Origin: Nocardioides sp.
GTDB lineage: Bacteria > Actinomycetota > Actinomycetes > Propionibacteriales > Nocardioidaceae
Direction of reading: 5' to 3'
Length of the DNA stretch: 64,000 nucleotides
Assembly (NCBI GenBank): GCA_002729525.1
Contig: PBYI01000070.1
Location: 1-64,000, forward strand
In this document: positions 52,343 to 60,874 of the stretch, in pieces
How positions within the stretch are numbered: position 1 is the first letter of the stretch
Layout: every line of letters starts with the position of its first letter
Program-made: the position numbers and the translations under genes
Notes under the pieces: model-generated
What the model was told of the DNA's origin: nothing
Database searches by the model: none
The model's input: only the letters and a program-made list of their open reading frames with translations

Positions 52343-52852
52343 TCAGGAGGACTCGTGGCCGGCGAAGTAGACCAGCCGGTACTTGCCGATCTGGACCTCG
52401 TCGCTGTCGGTGAGCGACACCTTCTCGATGCGGTCGCGGTTGACGTAGGTGCCGTTGAGGCTGCCGGCGTCGCTCACGGTGTAGCCGTCGCCCTCGCGGG
52501 CGAAGACCGCGTGGCGGCGCGAGACGGTGACGTCGTCGAGAAAGATCTCGCTGTCGGGGTGCCGCCCGGCGCTCACGGTGTCGGAGTCGAGCAGGAAGCG
52601 GCTGCCGGAGCCCGGGCCCTTCTGGACGACGAGCAGCGCGTGGCCCGGCGGGAGCGCGTCGACCGCGGCCGCGTCGGCCGGGGCGAGCTGACGGTCCGAG
52701 GTGTCGGACTTGTCGCCGACCCCGATCGTGATGGTCGCGGTGGACTCCGCCGGGTCTCCCCCGCCCGCGAGCGCGACGAGCTTGGTGCCGCACTGGGCGC
52801 AGAAGTTGGCGTCGTCGGGGTTCTGCCGACCGCAGTGGGTGCAGAAAGGCAT
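52343..52852 (-). CDS. garA: GarA/OdhI-like FHA protein with N-terminal zinc ribbon
   Basis: 169 residues. Cys4, Cys7, Cys18 and Cys21 form a zinc ribbon. After a linker comes an FHA domain: SRFLLDSDTVSAGRHPDSEI, then TVSRRHAVF, and GSLNGTYVNRDRIEKV. GarA/OdhI control 2-oxoglutarate dehydrogenase and glutamate metabolism after kinase phosphorylation of an N-terminal ETTS motif. That motif is absent here; the nearest Ser/Thr cluster is AESTATITIG (35-44). Context (ftsR downstream, gcvH upstream) is that of garA. ATG 52852. Confidence 0.88.
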   Translation of the reverse strand: MPFCTHCGRQNPDDANFCAQCGTKLVALAGGGDPAESTATITIGVGDKSDTSDRQLAPADAAAVDALPPGHALLVVQKGPGSGSRFLLDSDTVSAGRHPDSEIFLDDVTVSRRHAVFAREGDGYTVSDAGSLNGTYVNRDRIEKVSLTDSDEVQIGKYRLVYFAGHESS

Positions 52853-52916
52853 CGGGGGTTTCCTCGCTTCGCGACGGCGGTGCTGCCCGGTCCCAGGTGA
52901 CCGGACCGACCAACCC

Positions 52917-52942
52917 TCACCCTCAAGGTGACGGTGCGGGCG
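52917..52942. promoter_or_regulatory. Site B: MerR-like dyad upstream of garA
   Basis: TCACCCTCAAGGTGACGGTG and the next six bases match site A at 18 of 26 positions, with the shared core ACCCTCAAG-TGA--GTG-GGG. It lies 65 bases before the garA start and 46 bases past the gcvH stop, in the garA-ftsR promoter region. Confidence 0.5.
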
Positions 52943-52988
52943 AACCTACCAGCCGGGTGACGACCTGGGAGGGGGAACCTGGGCCCGG

Positions 52989-53375
52989 TCAGCCGTCCAG
53001 GGTGGCGGCGTAGGCGTCGGCCTCGAGGAGCTCGTCGACCGCCGCCGCGTCGGACGGGACCACCTCGAACAGCCAGCCCCCGCCGTACGGGTCGTTGTTG
53101 ACCAGCTCGGGCGTGGCGTCCAGCGCGTCGTTGACGGCCACGACTTCGCCGGCCAGCGGCGCGTACACGTCGCTGACGGACTTGGTCGACTCCAGCTCGC
53201 CGCACTCGGCGCCGGCCTCGACGGTGCTGCCGACCTCGGGCAGGGAGACGTAGACGATGTCGCCGAGGGCGTCCTGGGCGTAGTCGGTGATCCCGATCCG
53301 GACCGATCCCTCGGTCTCGCCGGGGGTGCGGACCCACTCGTGCTCGGCGGTGTACTTGAGGTCGTCGGGGAACAC
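52989..53375 (-). CDS. gcvH: Glycine cleavage system H protein
   Basis: 128 residues, full length. DDLKYTAEHEWVRTPG opens the lipoyl-type fold, LGDIVYVSLPEVG follows, and the lipoylated Lys sits in ELESTKSVSDVYAP. It carries the aminomethyl group from GcvP to GcvT. No riboswitch lies upstream of it here, unlike gcvP. GTG 53375 has an AAGGAG ribosome site. Confidence 0.96.
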   Translation of the reverse strand: MFPDDLKYTAEHEWVRTPGETEGSVRIGITDYAQDALGDIVYVSLPEVGSTVEAGAECGELESTKSVSDVYAPLAGEVVAVNDALDATPELVNNDPYGGGWLFEVVPSDAAAVDELLEADAYAATLDG

Positions 53376-53506
53376 GTGGGGACTCCTTCGTCTGGCGGCA
53401 CGCCACAGTGCCGAGAGCGGTGGTCGACGTCGACGACGCCTGCCCGACTCACGCTACCGGGTCGACCGCCGCCGGGGCAGACCTGCCCTCGCGCTCCCGG
53501 CCGCGG

Positions 53507-54295
53507 TCAGGACGCGGGCTCGGCGTACTGCAGCGTCTCCTGCTTGCGGACCGACTCGATGTCGAGGGAGGCCAGCTCCTCGACCTCCACGCTGGCGCCG
53601 TCGGCCTCCAGCTGCTGGCGCGGTCCGAGACCGAACTCCACCGCCCGGGCGAGGGTGTTGGAGACCCCGATGGCGTCCACGACGTACGGCGACTCGACCA
53701 GCTGGCCGTCGATCACCAGTCCGCCGATGGCCGCCTCGACGGAGGTGTCGGCCACGATCCGGGCGGTGCCGTTGACCTGCATCGCCTCGGCCCCGACCGT
53801 GCGCAGGTCCTGCACCAGGTCGAGCATCGACGACACGGTGACCGTGCCGGTCTCCTCGGTGATGGTGACCCGGATGCCGGGTCCGGTCACCGGCACCAGG
53901 CCGGCGAGCACCTGGAGGTCGTCGACCTCGCCCTGGGCCTGCTCGACCGCCGCGCGGCGCCGGCTCGACTCCGACTGGAGCTCGTCGCGGGCCTGGCGCA
54001 GCCGTGCGATCTCGGCCTGGGTGCGCTGGGAGGTGCCGGACAGGCCGGAGAGCACGTCGATGAGGTCCTGCTCGCGCAACGCGGAGTACGACGTGTCGTC
54101 CTCCGCCGTGCGGATCTGGGTGACCGCGGCGAAGCCGACGAGGGCGAGGAGCACCGCGACGACGACCTGGCTGCGCGAGGGACGGGCGCCGGCGAGGCGG
54201 CCGAGCGCCCCGAGTCCGCCGCGCCCGCGGTGCTCGTGCTGCTCGTGCTGCTCGTGCTGCTCGTGGGTCTCGCGGGTGGCGTCGTCGTCGGTCAC
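53507..54295 (-). CDS. DUF881-domain membrane protein
   Basis: 262 residues. An N-terminal (EQH)n tract, one membrane helix (VVVAVLLALVGFAAVTQI) near 45, a coiled coil (~75-120) and the DUF881 domain (LVPVTGPGIRVTITEETGTV, then DLRTVGAEAMQVNGTARIVA). Corresponds to Rv1825; the family is linked to envelope or division in actinobacteria but its function is unknown. GAGGAAGGAGA precedes GTG 54295. The His/Gln repeat is coded by a 9-base tandem repeat near 54232-54267. Confidence 0.88.
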   Translation of the reverse strand: MTDDDATRETHEQHEQHEQHEHRGRGGLGALGRLAGARPSRSQVVVAVLLALVGFAAVTQIRTAEDDTSYSALREQDLIDVLSGLSGTSQRTQAEIARLRQARDELQSESSRRRAAVEQAQGEVDDLQVLAGLVPVTGPGIRVTITEETGTVTVSSMLDLVQDLRTVGAEAMQVNGTARIVADTSVEAAIGGLVIDGQLVESPYVVDAIGVSNTLARAVEFGLGPRQQLEADGASVEVEELASLDIESVRKQETLQYAEPAS

Positions 54296-54322
54296 GGTGG
54301 TCTCCTTCCTCGGGGCGGCCGG

Positions 54323-54655
54323 TCAGGCGTGGAACAGGTGCCGTCGGATCGCGGCGACGTTGGAGAAGATCCGGATCCCGAGGACCACGATGACGCCGGT
54401 GGACAGCTGGCCGCCGACGCCGAGCCGGTCGCCGAGGTAGACGATGCCCGCGGCGATGACGACGTTGCTGACGAACGACACCACGAAGACCTTGTCGTCG
54501 AAGATGCCGTCGAGGTAGGCCCGCAGGCCGCCGAAGACGGCGTCGAGCGCAGCGACGACCGCGATCGGCAGGTAGGGCTCCAGTCCGGTCGGCACGTCGG
54601 GCTGCCACAGCAGGCCGGCGAGCACGCCGAGCAGGAGTCCGGCGGCGGCGATCAC
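54323..54655 (-). CDS. sbp: Small basic protein (DUF1290/Sbp family)
   Basis: 110 residues with three hydrophobic helices: AGLLLGVLAGLLWQPDVPTG, then LPIAVVAALDAVFGGLRAYL and FDDKVFVVSFVSNVVIAAGI, and a basic C-terminal RIFSNVAAIRRHLFHA. The DUF1290 family is usual between two DUF881 genes. Role unknown, membrane located. The start GTG 54655 overlaps the upstream DUF881 stop by 4 bases. Confidence 0.9.
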   Translation of the reverse strand: MIAAAGLLLGVLAGLLWQPDVPTGLEPYLPIAVVAALDAVFGGLRAYLDGIFDDKVFVVSFVSNVVIAAGIVYLGDRLGVGGQLSTGVIVVLGIRIFSNVAAIRRHLFHA

Positions 54656-55674
54656 GAGGCGTCCTCCCCTGCGGCGGGCCCTCCGGCAGCGGACTCGTCG
54701 GCGTCGCCGCCGGAGCCGGCGCGCGTCGACGACTCCGGGCTCTCCTGGTCGTCCTGGAGCCGGGTGGCGGTGCGCAGCCGCTGGAGCCGGCCGGGAGCAG
54801 CCGAGAGCATCAGCTCGTCGGTGGCGCTGACCTCGTAGCCGATCCCGAACCGTGACGCGATGCCCGCGAACTGGAGTCCCGAGGTGGTCTCGAACAGGCG
54901 GGCCGGCAGGGTGCGCCGGTCGCCGATGGCCTCCAGCGTGTACGGCGGCGCGATGCCCACGCCGTTGACCTCGATCGCGTCGCCGCTGACCCGGATCGCC
55001 GTGCCGGCGGCGATCCGCTGGCCGTTGACGGCGACGGCCTCGGCACCGGCCTCGAACAACCCGTTGACGAGCAGCTGGAGGTCGCCGTCCTGCACGACCT
55101 GGTTGTCGTCGGCGTCGTCGACCTGGGTCACGACCACGGTGATCCCGGGACCGGTGACGGCGAGGAAGCCGGTACGCGCCTTGAGCCGCCGCTGCTGGGC
55201 CTCGGTGGTCTGCTCGTCGGCGGCGAGGGTGCGCACGGTGTCCTCGAGCGAGGTGTTGGCCTCCAGGAGGCGCGCGGACTCCTCCTGCCCCTCGGCGACG
55301 CGAGCGCGCTCGTCGCCGATCCGGCTGATGAGCGTGGTCCGGCTCGCCTGGTCGGCGTCGGCGTCGCGCGACGTCTGCACGAAGGCGGTCGCCGCCAGCA
55401 GGCCGAAGACGCCGACGACGGCGGTGGCGACACCCAGGCCCCGGCGGCGCGACCCGCTCGGACCTCCCGCGACGCGCTTCTCGGCGGCGACCAGGTAGTC
55501 GGCGTCGAGCGACTGGTGCGTGATGAGCTCCAGCAGCGGCATCCGGGCCCGAGCCGCGGCAGCCGTGCGCTCCTCCGGCGTGGAGGCGACCGCACCCGGC
55601 CCGCCCGCCCGGTGCGGGTGCGCGCCGGGCCGCGGCTCGGCCGCGGTTCGGGACTCGGTAGGGGTGCTCGTCAC
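54652..55674 (-). CDS. DUF881-domain membrane protein, second copy
   Basis: 340 residues. A ~75-residue Pro/Ala/Arg-rich cytoplasmic N-terminus, one membrane helix (GVATAVVGVFGLLAATAFVQ), a coiled coil and the DUF881 domain (AVTGPGITVVVTQVDDADDN and LFEAGAEAVAVNGQRIAAGT). Corresponds to Rv1823. The acidic C-terminal tail is disordered. Coupled to sbp through a 4-base overlap. Confidence 0.88.
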   Translation of the reverse strand: MTSTPTESRTAAEPRPGAHPHRAGGPGAVASTPEERTAAAARARMPLLELITHQSLDADYLVAAEKRVAGGPSGSRRRGLGVATAVVGVFGLLAATAFVQTSRDADADQASRTTLISRIGDERARVAEGQEESARLLEANTSLEDTVRTLAADEQTTEAQQRRLKARTGFLAVTGPGITVVVTQVDDADDNQVVQDGDLQLLVNGLFEAGAEAVAVNGQRIAAGTAIRVSGDAIEVNGVGIAPPYTLEAIGDRRTLPARLFETTSGLQFAGIASRFGIGYEVSATDELMLSAAPGRLQRLRTATRLQDDQESPESSTRAGSGGDADESAAGGPAAGEDAS

Positions 55675-55739
55675 GGTGTCGTCGCCGGGGTGGTCTGCCG
55701 CGCGGGGGCGGGGGTGGACAGGGTTCGCCTCGGGCCTGG

Positions 55740-56399
55740 TCAGGTCCGGTCAGGGGAGACGGTACGTGCCGTGCGGGCGTCCCCGCGCGGTAGACGCTCC
55801 GTGGTGGCCAGGAGCGTGCGCACCTGCCAGGCGTAGAGCACGCCCGCCCACCAGTAGAGCCCGACGCCCCAGAACGCGAAGGCCCACCCGAAGACCTCGG
55901 CCAGTCGGGCGACGGCACCGTCGCCGTCGCCGAGGAGCAGCAGCGGGAAGGCGTAGAGGAGGTTGAACGTCGCCGCCTTGCCGAGGAAGTGCACCGGCAG
56001 GGAGCTGTAGCCACGGGTGCGCAGCAGCGGCACCAGGCCCCACATCAGCGCGTCGCGCAGCGGCAGCGAGAGGGCCAGCCACCACGGGATGATCTCGCGC
56101 CAGCCGAGCCCGACGACCACGGCGAGGATGTAGAGCCGGTCGGCGACCGGGTCGAGGATCTGCCCGACCACGGAGCGCTGGTCCCAACGGCGCGCGAGCC
56201 AGCCGTCGAGCCAGTCGGTCACGCCGGAGACGACCAGCACGGCCAGCGCCCACGCGTCGGCCTCCGGCCCGAGCACCAGCCACAGGAAGAGGGGTACGCC
56301 GAGGAGGCGCAGCGCGCTGATGGCGTTCGGGATCGTCCAGACCAGGGGCCGCACGCCCGAGTCGGCGGCGCCGGCGACCGGTTCGCGCCCCGTGCTCAC
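55740..56399 (-). CDS. pgsA: CDP-alcohol phosphatidyltransferase family protein
   Basis: 219 residues with about five membrane helices. The catalytic motif is DWLDGWLARRWDQRS followed by GQILDPVADR, matching D-x2-DG-x2-AR-x8-G-x3-D-x3-D. It joins a CDP-diacylglycerol to an alcohol. In position it equals PgsA2 (Rv1822); whether the acceptor is glycerol-3-phosphate or another polyol cannot be told. GTG 56399 overlaps the CNNM gene stop by 4 bases. Confidence 0.87.
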   Translation of the reverse strand: MSTGREPVAGAADSGVRPLVWTIPNAISALRLLGVPLFLWLVLGPEADAWALAVLVVSGVTDWLDGWLARRWDQRSVVGQILDPVADRLYILAVVVGLGWREIIPWWLALSLPLRDALMWGLVPLLRTRGYSSLPVHFLGKAATFNLLYAFPLLLLGDGDGAVARLAEVFGWAFAFWGVGLYWWAGVLYAWQVRTLLATTERLPRGDARTARTVSPDRT

Positions 56400-57442
56400 G
56401 CGTTCTCCTCGTGGTGGGCGGCGTCGCGGATCTCGCCGACGAGCTCCTCGATGACGTCCTCCAGCGTCGCGAGCCCGACCGTCGTGCCGTCCTCGACCAC
56501 GCGGGCGAGGTGGGCGCCGCGGCGCTGGAGCACCTCGAGCGCCTCGTGCAGCGCCGCGGCGCGGTCGACGACGGCGAACGGGCGCACCCAGCGGTCGTCG
56601 AGCGGGAGGTGGCGCCGGTCCTCCTCGGGCTGGAGCACGTCCTTGATGTGCAGGTAGCCGACCCAGGAGCCGTCGGTGTCGACGACCGGGAACCGGCTGA
56701 ACCCGGTGCTCGCGCACAGCGCCTCGACGTCGGCGGCCGACGACCCGCGCACGACCGTGGTCAGCTCGGACGGCGGGAGGAGCACGCTCTCGACGGTCTT
56801 CTCGGTGAAGCCGAGCGCGCCGGCGAGCCGGTCGTACTCTCCGGCCTCCAGCAGGCCCTCGCCGCGCGACTCCTCGACGAGTGCGGCGACCTCCTCGCGG
56901 GTGAACGCGGAGGTGACCTCGTCCTTCGGCTCCCCCCGCAGCATCCGCAACGTCGCGTTCGCGATCGCGTTGAGGCCCACGATCAGCGGGCGCAGGAAGG
57001 TCACGACGCCCAGCATCGGCGGTCCGAGCACGAGCGCGGCGCGGTCGGGACCGGCGATCGCGATGTTCTTCGGGACCATCTCGCCGAGCACCACGTGCGC
57101 CGAGACCACGACGGCGAGCGCCAGCACGAACGCGACCGGGTGGACCAGCGCGGTCGGGACGCCGGCCGCCTCGAACGCCGGCTCGATCAGGTGCGCCAGC
57201 GCCGGCTCGCCCACCGCACCGAGTCCGAGCGAGCAGATCGTGATGCCCAGCTGGGCGCCGGCCATCATCAGCGAGACGTCCTCCATGGCGCGCAGGGTGG
57301 TGCGCGCCATGCGGGACCCGGCCTGGGCGTGCGGCTCGATCTGGCTGCGTCGCGCGGAGACCAGGGCGAACTCCGCACCGACGAAGAACGCGTTGAACGC
57401 CAGCAGCACGACGGCCACCAGCAGGGCGGTGTAGTCGCTCAC
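56396..57442 (-). CDS. CNNM/CorC-type membrane protein with CBS domains
   Basis: 348 residues. A DUF21 transmembrane domain (~1-200; FNAFFVGAEFALVSARRSQI, then GITICSLGLGAVGEPALAHL) is followed by a CBS pair (VVRGSSAADVEALCASTGFS and GTTVGLATLEDVIEELVGEI). No CorC_HlyC tail, so it is the shorter of the two neighbours. Such proteins are linked to Mg2+ and other cation efflux. GTG 57442 overlaps the next upstream gene by 4 bases. Confidence 0.9.
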   Translation of the reverse strand: MSDYTALLVAVVLLAFNAFFVGAEFALVSARRSQIEPHAQAGSRMARTTLRAMEDVSLMMAGAQLGITICSLGLGAVGEPALAHLIEPAFEAAGVPTALVHPVAFVLALAVVVSAHVVLGEMVPKNIAIAGPDRAALVLGPPMLGVVTFLRPLIVGLNAIANATLRMLRGEPKDEVTSAFTREEVAALVEESRGEGLLEAGEYDRLAGALGFTEKTVESVLLPPSELTTVVRGSSAADVEALCASTGFSRFPVVDTDGSWVGYLHIKDVLQPEEDRRHLPLDDRWVRPFAVVDRAAALHEALEVLQRRGAHLARVVEDGTTVGLATLEDVIEELVGEIRDAAHHEENA

Positions 57443-58827
57443 GAGCGTGCCTCCGTCCCACCGGTGCGGGGCTCGGCGACGGCGCCGTGCAGCCGCAGCT
57501 GGAGACGGTCGACGCGCAGACCGTCCATCTGCTGCACGGTCAGGGTCGCCAGGTGGTCCACGGGGTCCTCGTTGTCGCGGGGGTCCGGCGGGGTCGGGTC
57601 GGGCACGACGACCTCGGCGGTGTCGCCGACCGCGGGCACCCGGCCGAGCACCTTGACCACCAGTCCGGCGACGGTGTCGTAGTCGTCGTCCTCGGGCAGC
57701 GCCACGCCGGTGAGGTCCTCGACCTCGTCGGGGCGCAGCAGGCCGGAGACCGACCAGCTGCCGTCGCCGCCCTGGCGGGCGCGGGCGCCGCGCCGGTCGT
57801 GCTCGTCGGCGATGTCGCCCACGATCTCCTCGATGACGTCCTCGAGGGTCACGATGCCGGCGTGCCCGCCGTACTCGTCGAGCACGACCGCGAGCTGGAA
57901 GCCGTCGGCACGCAGCAGCCCCATCAGCGGGTCCAGGCGCAGCGAGTCGGGCACCACGATCGGCTTGACCATCAGGTGCTTGACCTTGGTGGTGGCGCGC
58001 TCGTGCACCGGCAGCGCGACCGCGTGCTTGACGTGGACCGTGCCGACGACGACGTCCTCGTCGTCGAGCACCGGGAAGCGGGAGTGACCGGTCTCGCGGG
58101 TGAGGTCGATGACCGCCGCGGCCCGGTCCTGCACGTGCAGCGAGCGGGTGCGCACGCGCGGCGTCATGATCTCGCCGGCGGTGCGGGTGCCGAACTCCAC
58201 CGAGCGCTCCATGAGCTCCGCGGTGTCGGCGTCGAGGGTGCCCTCGTCGGCCGAGCGCGAGATGAGGGAGGCCAGCTCGGTGGAGCTGCGCGCGGAGCGG
58301 AGCTCCTCCTGGGGCTCGATGCCGAGCCGGCGCACGACCGCGTTGGCCGAGCCGTTGAGCACCTTGATCGGCAGCCGCATGGCTGCGGTGAACAGCCGCA
58401 TCGGGCGCTGGGTGGCGCGGGCGGTGGCCAGCGGCAGCGCGATCGCGACGTTCTTCGGGACCAGCTCGCCGAAGAGCATCGTCAGCACGGTGCTCACCAC
58501 CAGACCCGTGGTCAGCGCGACCGGGCCGACCGCGCCGTCGGGGACCCCCAGGCCGGTGAGCGGGTCGCGGATGAGGTCGGCGATCGCGGGCTCGGCGAGG
58601 TAGCCGATCCCCAGGTTGGTGACGGTGATGCCGACCTGCGCGCCGGAGAGCTGGGTCGACAGCGAGCGCAGCGCGACCTGCACGCCGCGGGCGCCGGGGT
58701 CACCGCCCTCGGCGGCCCGCTCGACCTGGGACCGGTCGACGGTGACGAGGGCGAACTCGGCGGCCACGAACAGGCCGCAGGCCAGCACGAGCAGGAGCGC
58801 GAGGGCGAGGAGCAGGATCGAGGTCAC
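57439..58827 (-). CDS. CNNM/CorC-type membrane protein with CBS and CorC domains
   Basis: 462 residues: DUF21 membrane domain (~1-200; LFVAAEFALVTVDRSQVERA, then GITVTNLGIGYLAEPAIADL), CBS pair (IMTPRVRTRSLHVQDRAAAV and VVLDEYGGHAGIVTLEDVIE) and a C-terminal CorC_HlyC domain (LTGVALPEDDDYDTVAGLVV). It is the first gene of a translationally coupled run that includes the second CNNM gene and pgsA. GTG 58827. Confidence 0.92.
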   Translation of the reverse strand: MTSILLLALALLLVLACGLFVAAEFALVTVDRSQVERAAEGGDPGARGVQVALRSLSTQLSGAQVGITVTNLGIGYLAEPAIADLIRDPLTGLGVPDGAVGPVALTTGLVVSTVLTMLFGELVPKNVAIALPLATARATQRPMRLFTAAMRLPIKVLNGSANAVVRRLGIEPQEELRSARSSTELASLISRSADEGTLDADTAELMERSVEFGTRTAGEIMTPRVRTRSLHVQDRAAAVIDLTRETGHSRFPVLDDEDVVVGTVHVKHAVALPVHERATTKVKHLMVKPIVVPDSLRLDPLMGLLRADGFQLAVVLDEYGGHAGIVTLEDVIEEIVGDIADEHDRRGARARQGGDGSWSVSGLLRPDEVEDLTGVALPEDDDYDTVAGLVVKVLGRVPAVGDTAEVVVPDPTPPDPRDNEDPVDHLATLTVQQMDGLRVDRLQLRLHGAVAEPRTGGTEARS

Positions 58828-59239
58828 CGGCTGCCGCCCGGGCTGCTCGTGCGGGTGCGGCGGGGTGAGCGGTGGTGCTGGCTGCTATGAGAGCCGTCCA
58901 TCGGGCGGTGGGCGTCCTTCGCGGGTGGGCGGGAGATCTCAGCGTACCCGTCTCGGCGCCCGTCGCGGTGGTCGGGACACCGGCGGGCCGATGGTCCTCG
59001 GTGGTCGCGACGGACGGTTCGGCGCCCCTGGTCATTCCTAGTCATTTCGGGCGGACCACCACCCAGGAGGGCTCCCCGGCCCTAGGGTGACGTGCGTCGG
59101 TCTCGGGCTACCGAGCACGACGACCGGTCCACCCAGCCGGTCCGCCGTCCCCCGGGCACCGCAGCACCAGCACCCGCACCCCGTACGACTGCCTGCACAC
59201 GACCGTCCTGCGCTCCGGCCGCCTCCGCCGAAGGTCACC
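58828..59239. other. 412-base divergent intergenic region
   Basis: Lies between the divergent CNNM gene and the DUF1800 gene. A plus-strand TAGGGT -10-like box is at 59083-59088, giving an untranslated leader of about 145 bases for DUF1800. Open frames cross the leader in several frames but have no ribosome sites or recognisable protein. No RNA gene or strong repeat seen. Confidence 0.5.
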
Positions 59240-60874
59240 ATGCCCACACCACTCGTCCCTCCGCCCGCGCCCGCCCCCGCGGGGTGGGCCGACGCCGACA
59301 CCGTCCCGTCCGGGCTTGGCCGACGGTCGGCGCTCGCCACCGCCGCGGTCGCCGGCGCCGGCAGCGCCGTCGCGGTGGCCCAGCCGGCCTCCGCCCGCAA
59401 GAGGAAGGGCGGCGGCAGGCGTCGCTGGACGCAGGGCGTCGTGCTGCGCGGCGCCGACCGCCACGTCGCCGACCGCTTCGGCTACGGCCACACCCCGCGT
59501 CTGGCCCGCCAGGTCCGCAAGGCCGGCTCCGGCCAGAGATGGTTCGAGCGGCAGCTGCGCGCGTCGTCGATCCCCGACCGGCGCACGAACGCGATGGTGG
59601 GCTGGTTCCCGAGCCTGCGCCGCACGCCGACCGACCTGTGGAACCGCCAGCGCGACGGTGTCGAGGGCGGCTGGGAGGTCATGGCCGACTACCAGCGCTG
59701 GCTGCTGCTGCGCCGGATCCACACCGAGCGGCCGGTAGCCGAGCGGATGGCGGAGTTCTGGATGAACCTGCTGCACGTCCCGGTCACGCACGACGCGGTG
59801 TTCCCGTGGCGCTTCGACTACGACCGGACGATCCGCGAGCACGCGCTCGGCCGCTTCGACGACCTCCTGCACGCCGCGATCACCCACCCGGCGATGGGGC
59901 TCTACCTCGACAACGCGGTGTCCACCAAGGACGCGCCCAACGAGAATCTCGGCCGCGAGCTGCTCGAGCTGCACACCGTCGGCCGCGGCCACTACACCGA
60001 GGCCGACGTCAAGGCGTCCGCGCGGATCCTGACCGGCTGGCACGTCGACGTGTGGAAGTCGTTCAAGGCCTCCTACGAGCCCTCCGACCACTGGACGGGG
60101 CGGGTGTCTGTCATGGGCTTCTCGCACGCCAACGGCGCGGCCGACGGCCGGGCCGTCACCCGCGCCTACCTCACGTACCTCGCCCACCACCCGGCCACCG
60201 CCGAGCGCGTCGTACGCCGACTGGCCGAGAAGTTCGTCAAGGACACCCCCTCCGCGGGACTGGTCCGCACCCTCAAGCGGGTCTACCTCCGCCACGACAC
60301 CGCGATCGTGCCCGTGCTGCGGGCGCTGGTGGCGCACAAGGAGTTCAAGAACGCCCGTGCCAAGAAGGTGCGCGACCCCTCCGAGGAGCTCGTCGCGACC
60401 TACCGGGCGCTACGGGTGCGCCTGGCCCGGCCGACCGACGACGGGAACGCCGTCAAGGCAATGCTGTGGACCTGCCAGGGCCTCGGGTCCGCGCCGTGCG
60501 ACTGGCCCAGACCCGACGGCGCCCCCACCGACGCCGCGTCCTGGTCGTCGCCGGCCCGGCTGCTGGCGAGCTTCGACTACCACTGGTCGATGGCCGGCGG
60601 CTGGTGGCCGAGCAAGGGCATCGCCTACCGCTCGCCGAAGGCGTGGCTCCCCCGCAAGCGGATGCGCTTCGACCTGCTCGTCGACTACCTCTCCGTCGAG
60701 CTCCTCGGCACCCACGCCAGCTCGACCCTCGTGAAGGCCTGCCTCGCGGCGTGCCCGCCGTCGTTGAAGGTGCGGTCGTCCACGGTCGTCACGCCGTCCC
60801 ACGGGCTGGTGCGCTGGGGCTTCTACCGGGTGCTCGGCACCATCCTCGACTCCCCCGACCACTTCGTGCGGTGA
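59240..60874 (+). CDS. Tat-exported DUF1800-domain protein
   Basis: 544 residues. A Tat signal (GLGRRSALATAAVAGAGSAV) precedes a basic stretch and the DUF1800 domain: ADRFGYGHTPRLARQVRKAG, MAEFWMNLLHVPVTHDAVFP, SGRELLELHTVGRGHYTEAD-like NENLGRELLELHTVGRGHYT, and FDYHWSMAGGWWPS. The family is always paired with DUF1501; function is unknown. ATG 59240 has GAAGG upstream and puts the twin arginine near 28. Its stop overlaps the DUF1501 start. Confidence 0.9.
   Translation: MPTPLVPPPAPAPAGWADADTVPSGLGRRSALATAAVAGAGSAVAVAQPASARKRKGGGRRRWTQGVVLRGADRHVADRFGYGHTPRLARQVRKAGSGQRWFERQLRASSIPDRRTNAMVGWFPSLRRTPTDLWNRQRDGVEGGWEVMADYQRWLLLRRIHTERPVAERMAEFWMNLLHVPVTHDAVFPWRFDYDRTIREHALGRFDDLLHAAITHPAMGLYLDNAVSTKDAPNENLGRELLELHTVGRGHYTEADVKASARILTGWHVDVWKSFKASYEPSDHWTGRVSVMGFSHANGAADGRAVTRAYLTYLAHHPATAERVVRRLAEKFVKDTPSAGLVRTLKRVYLRHDTAIVPVLRALVAHKEFKNARAKKVRDPSEELVATYRALRVRLARPTDDGNAVKAMLWTCQGLGSAPCDWPRPDGAPTDAASWSSPARLLASFDYHWSMAGGWWPSKGIAYRSPKAWLPRKRMRFDLLVDYLSVELLGTHASSTLVKACLAACPPSLKVRSSTVVTPSHGLVRWGFYRVLGTILDSPDHFVR

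Noticed and set aside
54232..54267. Short tandem repeat as a CRISPR-like array
   Set aside because: The unit is 9 bases, contiguous and in frame within a coding region.
59087..59239. 51-residue N-terminal extension of the DUF1800 protein
   Set aside because: It would bury the Tat signal inside the protein. The ATG at 59240 has a ribosome site and places the twin arginines correctly.
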